Source: Diadema setosum
Lineage: Eukaryota > Echinodermata > Echinoidea > Diadematoida > Diadematidae
Direction: 5' to 3'
Assembly (NCBI GenBank): GCA_033980235.1
Contig: CM067075.1
Span: 501,001 to 565,000, forward strand
DNA: 64,000 nt
Shown: positions 56,584 to 64,000 of the stretch, piece by piece
Layout: each line of letters starts with the position of its first letter
How positions within the stretch are numbered: position 1 is the first letter of the stretch
Made by a program: the position numbers and the translations under genes
Notes under the pieces: model-generated
Told to the model about the DNA's origin: nothing
Seen by the model: the letters and a program-made list of their open reading frames with translations, nothing else
Databases searched by the model: none

Positions 56584-56681
56584 TATAATATACTCTTAAA
56601 TGAATCCCACAAGAATTGGAACAATCATCCCCCAGGATTCCCACTGACTCCCACTGATCAGTTACTAGCCATCCCCTTTAA
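56584..56681. repeat. Family M2 MITE, second part of the split copy
   Basis: It continues exactly from the part at 45314-45425 ('atatactcttaaatgaatccc') to the end CCCCTTTAA, flanked by TTAA. Confidence 0.9.
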
Positions 56682-57919
56682 GGGGAAAATACAACTTCTC
56701 ATCCCTCTGTGACAGGACAACAAGTCTTTCTGAAAAGCAAGATTTCCAGTCAGTTCACTATCACAGCTGTTGTAAGACTGTTGTAAATGAAATGAGGAAC
56801 TGCAGAGATCTGCACAAATTTAGGGAAGCATCATCATCTTTTTCTCTCTTTCTCTTTCTTCATTAAAACAACAACAACAACAACATTATCACATATAAAA
56901 CACTAGTTGTAGGATTTACCACCAAAAAGGGCAGCCGTAAGCAGACTTGCTATCATGGGGCATGAAGTATAATTATTCGGTATGACTGGGCATCGGCTGA
57001 GATAAACTCTTTGATATTCACAGGTTTAAAAATTGTGAGTGAACTTTGAGTTGAAAATGAGACATTGAGCAGAAGCCATCAAAGTTAAACCCATGACGTC
57101 AGGGTTCGAATAGCATTAGGCAATTTAAATGAGTCATCTTACTGTGATGCCTTTGAATTGATGTATCACAGAAACTATTTGAGAGAAAATAAAGAGTAAA
57201 GACTGTTTCAAACTTTGAGTCGATGTCCGAACTTGAAAATTGTATTGTTCATTGATATTCTGCAGTCAAATGTTCTATGACTTCAGAATATTCAAGTACA
57301 ATGGATGAGTTCAATGAAGAATAATTGTGTTCCTTTACTTGAGAAAATAAACGTTCATCCAGCTGTTAATCATTACAAAGAAACATCTGGAAAAAAAAGA
57401 TCAATCAGAAACAAAAAATAGAAAAGGTTAAATTTGTGAAGTAATATCGGATGAGGGTAAGTCTTGGCCTTCGATCCCATATTGATGGGAGCTGATATGA
57501 GATGTGAAGTGAAGTGAACAGGTAGTAGAGGCAGAACTGGCCGAGTGGTGGACGCTCCAAGATGATACAATGAATTTATAGCCCGATAGCCGTCAGGTCA
57601 ATGGATCTCTGACGCTCGATGTATGTCTCATGCGTCACCTCCTTGTTCCTCGTGTGTTTTGTCCTGTGGGCAAGCAGTTCATATTCGTTTCTCATGCGTT
57701 GGCGCACGTTCCATTATCCTGTACACAGTCGCCCCATGTGCGTTGCTTCTTCGTTTTGTTTGGCTCCTTAACAGTGCATGTACTAAAAGGGTAACTTTGC
57801 ACTCTGTCCACCGGATTGACGATTGAACAACGGATGGGCAAAATATCGTCCGTTTCTTGTACGGTGGGCCTACCCGGCAAAGTGCGATAGGGGCTTAACG
57901 TGTAGTTATGATCACTTTG
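56682..57919. other. Non-coding sequence, no feature recognised
   Basis: Both strands were read. An ACA run lies near 56868-56883. No frame shows recognisable domains. Confidence 0.45.
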
Positions 57920-58135
57920 CGTAAGTTTGCATCCGTCGTGATGAAAATATCAAAATTACGCAGGTTTGGCGCCTTAATTTTACGGACAGTCACGTCTGCT
58001 TAGTACCCTGCCGACACCTGCCAGCGTCTGTAATGTAAGCACATGTGTGACAGGGGCAGCTTACCACTCTTTGGAAGAGATTTTGTGAATGCAGAGCGTA
58101 TTGTATATTATGTACCATACATTAATCAGGTGTAT

Positions 58136-58198
<63 letters not shown>

Positions 58199-58219
58199 CG
58201 TGTGCGTGTGTTTGGGTGG
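57920..58219. other. Duplication copy B block with (GT)n microsatellite
   Basis: 'gcatccgtcgtgatgaaa', 'gacagtcacgtctgctt' and 'gtaagcacatgtgtgac' match copy A at 22725 and 24855-24930. GT repeats occupy about 58136-58200, followed by a G12 run near 58218. Confidence 0.75.
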
Positions 58220-59327
58220 GGGGGGGGGGCGGGGCGGGCGGCGTGGGGTGGATTGTTAGCGTGGTTTGGGGTAGTGTTCGTGATGGGGGTCAAGCAGCGA
58301 TACTCCCCCTCCACTCTAACCCCTTCTCCGTACCCCCTACGACGGCAAGAGTTTCAGGGTGGAGCCCCCTAACCTAGCACATTTCATTTCGTGACATGAA
58401 TAGAATTTCTGTGATAATAAATATGTGTTTGTCTGGTTTTAGGTAAAGTGTCATAGACAGCAAACTGCATGCAAACTTTGTAGTTATTTAACGTGTGAGA
58501 TTGGGATACCCTGCATAATCGTGTAGTCAGAAGTTGATCCAGGCTTATGACTTAGAAACATTAAAGACGATATCCACTCCACAATTCTATTAATTTCGTA
58601 AAAAAGAAAGAAAAGGCAATCCTCCAGAACAGTGCAAAAGTGATCAAAACGTGAAAACAAATAAGGAAGTAATGACATTCTGAAATTTTATAATTTTTCT
58701 GAGAATGCCTCTTGACCAGTCGTTATAATATTCAAATCAGCAAGTTGATGATGTTATACTCCTACAATTTCTTATTTATCTTACACACAGAAATTACAAA
58801 AATCTCGTATTTCAGTTGTTTAGATATAAAACTTGCTTTAAAACCACTTAAAATATAAAAGAAAAATGCTTCCTCTGATATTTTTGTTATTGGAAGGATT
58901 CCTAGATTTTTGCATGAACCTTTAAATGGATAATAGTTTGATTGTTATGATATGATGGCCGCTTCATACAGGTGTCAGGTTTCCATGTAAAACTCTTCCC
59001 TAATAGATTGTTCTTTACTGCTCTAAGTTTTTTGTCATTAAGGAACGATGGAGAACAAATTTTTGAGGAGAAAAGAAAAACGTCTAAGATGAGCAATGGT
59101 GGATTGAGAGAATTAAAACCCACAGAAACAAATCTATAACTTACATAAAGATTTTGCAGTGGTGTTCAATAAGAATCATTATGATAGATTCGAAAGTGTA
59201 GGGACCATTTTTTATAGTTCTAATACCTCAATGAGTCAACAATCCTGCCAGATAAACATATTCTAGCACCATATCTAGGAAAGGTATAAAATAAAAACAG
59301 TTGGTTGTCTACGAGATTTGCCTTATC

Positions 59328-59377
<50 letters not shown>

Positions 59378-59844
59378 TTAATTCCCAAAGATCCTGACGT
59401 CAGACTGTGGGGTGCCTCGCTTTGGGTCACATGCTCTTTGAACTTTAACATTTCATTTCTGCTGGTTTGCAAATTCAAAATACATTGTATGACTAACGGC
59501 ACTGAGACTGAGAATTCAAAATGATAATTCAGCAGCAGTAGTTATAGTACGCACATGACTATAACTTTGAACACAGAATTGTGTGATGCGTAATATGTAG
59601 AAACGTGATATTTTGTAAACGTGTTATGCTATACTTTTGTGATTGATCGTGTCTCCAAATCAATCATTGTCCTGTGAAAGACTAGACTAGTACATTATTT
59701 GCTTGTCGAGTTGAGTGTGAGTGCACTATATACAATGTATTCTTCTTCAGCCGACACATTCTAAACAGTAACTAATGACTGCAGCATATCATTGTTTCGA
59801 TCACAGAGTTTTGTGGTTTCGATACGTAGACGTATCTAGGATCA
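58220..59844. other. Non-coding block without match in copy A; (CT)n tract
   Basis: It starts with G-rich sequence (58217-58260). A CT tract lies at 59331-59367. Short open frames here have no recognisable content. Confidence 0.5.
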
Positions 59845-60414
59845 TTAAAGGACAAGTTCACCTTCATATATATGTGGTTTTAGTGAATGCAGCATATATT
59901 AGTAGAACACATCAGTGAGAGTTTGAGGAAAATCGCCGACAGTCCATTTAAAAGTTATGAATCTTTAAAGTTTCTGCTAAGTCATGGCTGGATGAAAAGA
60001 CTGCTATAGCTTGTGATGTCACATGAGTACAACGGTATAAAGAAAGTGTAAAGAAAATTCATCTTATTTTCACTTTTCTCGCATAAGAAAAGAACACTGG
60101 ACTTCTCTCTTTCAGAAGGCAAGGGGAATAATATTATCCTTAACATACTTCAGTAACAAGTCCAAGAAATATGCACTTTATTCAAAGAGTAGAATTTTGT
60201 GAAATTCTCTTTTTATTTTCATTATATCATTGTACGCATGTGACATCACACAATGTAGTAGTCTTCTCATCCAGCAGTAATTGCGCAGATACTTAAAAAA
60301 ATCATAACTTTTGAACGTATTGTTGGATTTTCCTCAAACTTTCACTGATGTGTTCTACTAATATTGTCGCATTCACTTAATCCACATGTACATGAAGGTG
60401 AACTTGTCCTTTAA
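59845..60414. repeat. Complete M1 MITE, 562 bp, TTAA-flanked
   Basis: The left end AAGGACAAGTTCACCTTCAT is mirrored at the right. Inner arms include 'agtagaacacatcagtgag' against 'ctcactgatgtgttctact'-type sequence and 'aagttatgaat' against 'attcataactt'-type sequence. TTAA lies at 59845-59848 and 60411-60414. This is the reference copy for the partial ones at 1-224, 9930-10255 and 61245-61380. Confidence 0.9.
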
Positions 60415-61244
60415 GTCAACTCAAGGGGAGCTGACAAAACATGCTACTGCATCTATTGTGATTTTGATCTTCTCTTGGCACCATGTCTGGCTAAAAATAT
60501 TAGGATTGGCAGAGAACACATCTTGCAAAGGATTTCTGAGTGGATCACGCTTGAATATAAAAACACAGACACAAACACACACATACGCACACACATTCAC
60601 ACACACATACACACATAAGCAGTATGTATGAATGTATATGATATAAATACGCCAGGAAAAATTCTGGAATATCTAAGGACAATCGAAGTCATTTACTAAT
60701 ATTATTGTAACGAGTGGTCAGAAATAAGACTTCGTCGGGTCACTGCATAAATCATCACACATAAGTTTATATGTAAAGGAAAAGAATAAAAATGACATCT
60801 AAAACTTCAGATTCTATTAAATTTCGCATGTGAATAATCGCTGGCATTACTGGATTGAATGTGCAATTCACGCAATGATCACTTTAATTATTTCCAGCCT
60901 TTCGTGCCATACAGCGGAGTCTATGAATATCACGGAACTATTAGAAAGCTACAAGAGAGCTAATCTTAGAGTTAACCCTAAATGCTTCTGAAAAGATACA
61001 TTTTAAGAGTCACCGCATTTGCCATAAAACCAACCCTTCTCAGAGATCGTACGGTTTAATTTAGCATGGTACTATTTCCTGATAGAGGTAGTTACAACAT
61101 CATTCTCAAAAGCTGCGTGTGCTATAGAGTGTACCCCGTGGATTTGAAAATCATTCTATAGGTCAGCCAACAAAGAGTGATCATTCATGGATCATTCTGA
61201 TATTTAGCAATCCGTGTTGAAGGAAACCAAAGTCCAAATATAAA
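60415..61244. other. Non-coding sequence with (AC)n
   Basis: AC repeats at about 60571-60614. Nothing else recognised. Confidence 0.45.
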
Positions 61245-61380
61245 TGTAGATTGAGTGAAATCAGCAATATGAGTAGAACACATCAGTAAAAGTTTGAGGA
61301 AAATAGGACAATCGATTCAAAAGCTATCAATTTTTAGAATTTCAGTGCCGTCATCGCTGGATCACGACCCCATTGATGGC
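61245..61380. repeat. Fragment of M1 MITE
   Basis: 'gagtagaacacatcagtaaa' and 'gtttgaggaaaat' match the left arm of the complete copy, followed by 'gtcatcgctggat' like its inner part. Confidence 0.7.
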
Positions 61381-61882
61381 CCATTGCCGCATGAGTTTCA
61401 GGATGAAATCTTATATGCTTTTGTTATGGAAGTGTAAATGTCAGTAAACTTAGTTCATTTTCCCCATACGTGCACAATATGCATAATGTATACAAACACA
61501 CATACATGCATATGAAAAGTTGTTTGCAAAAGGTGCTAAATTCAGTTTTCATCAAATTGGACCTTTTGACAGAAAGGTATTCATTTTCAGTAGTTCCATA
61601 CAGTAAACTCTGTGAAATTCTTGTGATAAAATGGAAAAATCGGGCAATGAAAATTGAATTTTGTTCCAACAGGTGGTAAATCCAGGATCCAGTCAAAATT
61701 TTATGCGCATTCTTGACTGCACTTTGACCCCAGAGTAAGACCAGACCAATCAAAATAAAAGAAGCATCTTTTATTTCTATTTCAACCATCTTTAAAATAA
61801 AATCGGCCAATGACTCGACAAAGTCCTATGGGCGAAAATTCACTAAAACAACGTCTTTCACGGAGTTTTCCTAATTAAGAGC

Positions 61883-61931
<49 letters not shown>

Positions 61932-62304
61932 AAATATATATCGTATTATACATCATGTAAGCAGTGAAAAAGATTCGTATAAAGGTCGGAAGCTCAACAA
62001 ATAGAATATAAAGAGTGAACAATTTGCCTGCAAATAAACGTTTTGTATATGCTTTTATAATGTATCGGCATCTATACATGTACTAGAAGAAAGTTACTGA
62101 ATAATATGGATAGAGATAAAGAATAATGCAAAATGTATTATACAAATGCTGAATCAGTGTTTTGATAAGAGACCACAAATCTTCTGTCTATGGAGAAGAG
62201 ACATGAATCATACTATTTTTGTTGGATACACGTGGAGGTTTGACGTTCGCTGTATTCTGTACAAACGATTATGACGGAGGTAAAAATAAGATATAATCTT
62301 ACAT

Positions 62305-62358
<54 letters not shown>

Positions 62359-62860
62359 TACCTTACAATTCATTTTAAGAAGAAATTCAAGATATAAACA
62401 GACAAATGAGATGGAGGGGAAAAAAGAAAGCAGAAGTATAATATCGGAAGCAATAGTAAGAGAAAAAAGATTACAGATGAAAAAATAGAGATAGAGATCA
62501 AAGGGAGAGAGAAAGAGAGAACAGAGGGAGGAGGAAAAGGAGACAATTTAAGGAGATATTACAATTTCTTTACTTTCTTTTTTTGTAAGACATTTGAGAC
62601 TTTCTCGCAATGGCGTATTGGTAACTGTAAATATTGGTTATTGTATAAATATCGTTAAGTTCTGCAACACTTCTTTTTTTTTTCATCTCTAAGAAGATTG
62701 TGTAGCGTGCTCTTTAGGACCTATATTTTTTTTTGTGCTTTTGTCTCTTCTTTAATTCAGGGGAAAACATAAGAAATTGTATGTTACATTACTAATAAAA
62801 TGTGGAAAATGTTGAAATAAAAGTTGATATTGTAGTCCTTTGTGTATATGTTTTAGTGTG
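61381..62860. other. Non-coding sequence with (TA)n and (CA)n microsatellites
   Basis: TA repeats at 61885-61929 and CA repeats at 62308-62351. AG-rich sequence at 62480-62545. No coding frame is supported. Confidence 0.55.
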
Positions 62861-64000
62861 TGCGCACGTGTGTGTGTGAAGGCAGGACTGTTATGTGTGT
62901 GTGCGTGAGTGTGTAGGCCCTACACAAAATAGGTTGGGTAATTAATTGTCAGTCTAGATGTATCGTGTCTGGTTTGACCGGTTTACTTTCATGTGAACGT
63001 AGAAGTGGGGAATTCCTGATCGGTAACGAACACATTCAAAGCTGCCTGAGCTTTGAACTTGAACACTTCCTCATTGAGCTGTCCAGTCATTGTAAGACGG
63101 TTACATCTGAATGTATACGACGGTCAAACCTCGTTCTCCTAACTTCAAACTGTTCAAATTGAACATGATTATCAGAAGGATTGCTTTTTTCGACTGATCA
63201 CAGTAATGTTGGGACATGCATCTAAATAGTTTGCTGCTGTTCGCTGCTTTCACTCATTATCAAGGTGTTTAATCATCGGTCGTGCGCTAATTTTATCGCC
63301 TTTGAGTCTGCCAACATTGACAAGGATATACATCAGACGGAAGGAGGACGTAAATAGGCGTTGTCTTTGAGACTAGGTAATACGCTGATCCCTTTATAGC
63401 CTAACTTCATTTACCTTACTTCATATTCCAATACAACAAAATCTAGTTCCTTTAAGATGCGTGTCAGTCACTCGATCAAGCCCCGTTAGCCTTGTTGCTT
63501 GTCACTATATATTGTGTGATATCAGTGGATGTCTTTACGCAATGATTTCGTGTACTATGTCTATGGTGCGCACGTATTCCTTGGTACACATATCCATTCC
63601 ATATACTGTTCAAGATGCACTAAACGTGGCCACCATGTTTCTTTTTTTTAACACGCACAGCTTCTGACAATGCCACGCTAGCTCTCTACACTAGTGTCTG
63701 AAGTTCTGCAAAGACCAGGCTGAAACAAATAGGAAACATAATATTCTATTGACATGATAATAGAGCAATGTACATAGGCTTATAAAATATGGAATATTTC
63801 ATAATTTGGTTGTCTTTTCATATACTGTATTAGGTGTTTAGCTATTAATATTGTGACGTGGCCATGCGCAGATTGTTGTCGCACAGGGCGGGGAATCCCA
63901 GAGACGGTTACACAGAGGTGCTGTACAGTTTCCGATCACAACGCACTAGGCTAGGAGCTAGCTGCTAGTCATCAACCCCACTTATCACAACGTAGCTCAA
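62861..64000. other. Right end of duplication copy B, no gene
   Basis: Colinear with 24990-26290 ('gaacacattcaa', 'tttgctgctgttcgctgc', 'ggaggacgtaaataggcg', 'gcgcagattgttgtc'). The conserved stretches contain no frame kept open in both copies, so they are probably not coding. Confidence 0.7.

Larger units (their letters stand above)
40858..64000 (+). repeat. Segmental duplication, copy B
   Basis: Colinear with 15003-26290 but interrupted by a LINE (41707-42126), the split M2 MITE with its 11.2-kb insertion (45314-56681), and an unmatched block (about 58220-62850). Copy B reaches the window edge still matching copy A ('gagacggttacacagagg' at about 63900 and 26200). Confidence 0.85.

Noticed and set aside
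57100..57120. A GGTTCGAAT stretch resembling a tRNA B box
   Set aside because: No A box or cloverleaf stems could be drawn around it.

Overview
This window looks like repeat-rich nuclear DNA of a marine deuterostome invertebrate. An echinoderm is my best guess and a hemichordate is possible; no marker gene proves it. The reasons are an AT-rich sequence full of dinucleotide microsatellites, many foldback MITEs, Penelope-like and CR1/L2-like retroelements, a multicopy zinc-finger/nuclease transposon typical of invertebrates, and one RING-less TRIM-type gene with a B-box, coiled coil and propeller-like C-terminus. Only that TRIM-like gene (11.36-13.13 kb, +) looks like an ordinary intact host gene. 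No tRNA, rRNA, CRISPR or bacterial-type operon was seen.

Layout. 1-9.6 kb: a 9.4-kb DNA transposon with long inverted ends bounded by TTAA, carrying a spliced but frameshifted zinc-finger/XPG-like nuclease gene on the minus strand. 9.6-15 kb: MITE fragments, the TRIM-like gene and its 3' region, and a 165-bp hairpin MITE. 15.0-26.3 kb: copy A of a large diverged duplication, holding two TTAA MITEs, a Penelope-like element split by a 2.35-kb element with iterated 14-bp sites, and a 2-kb element rich in TACGGA motifs. 26.3-40.9 kb: a 1.3-kb palindromic element containing a SAM-like exon in both arms, LINE fragments, foldback repeats, nuclear-receptor-half-site repeats and a tyrosine-recombinase-like fragment. 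40.9-64.0 kb: copy B of the duplication, colinear with A but swollen by later insertions. The largest insertion (45.4-56.6 kb) is an 11.2-kb TA-flanked TIR element. It contains a higher-order tandem array (46-48.7 kb) and a 6.9-kb LTR retrotransposon whose only substantial ORF fuses an RS-rich domain to a Gypsy-type H2C2 integrase zinc finger.

How it fits together. Most of the sequence is a layered record of transposition. The two copies of the duplication act as filled and empty sites for each other, which lets several insertions be bounded and ordered. The two observations most worth following are the nuclease transposon at the start and the non-autonomous LTR element with the RS/H2C2 fusion ORF. 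All similarity statements come from reading the sequence; no database or alignment program was used.
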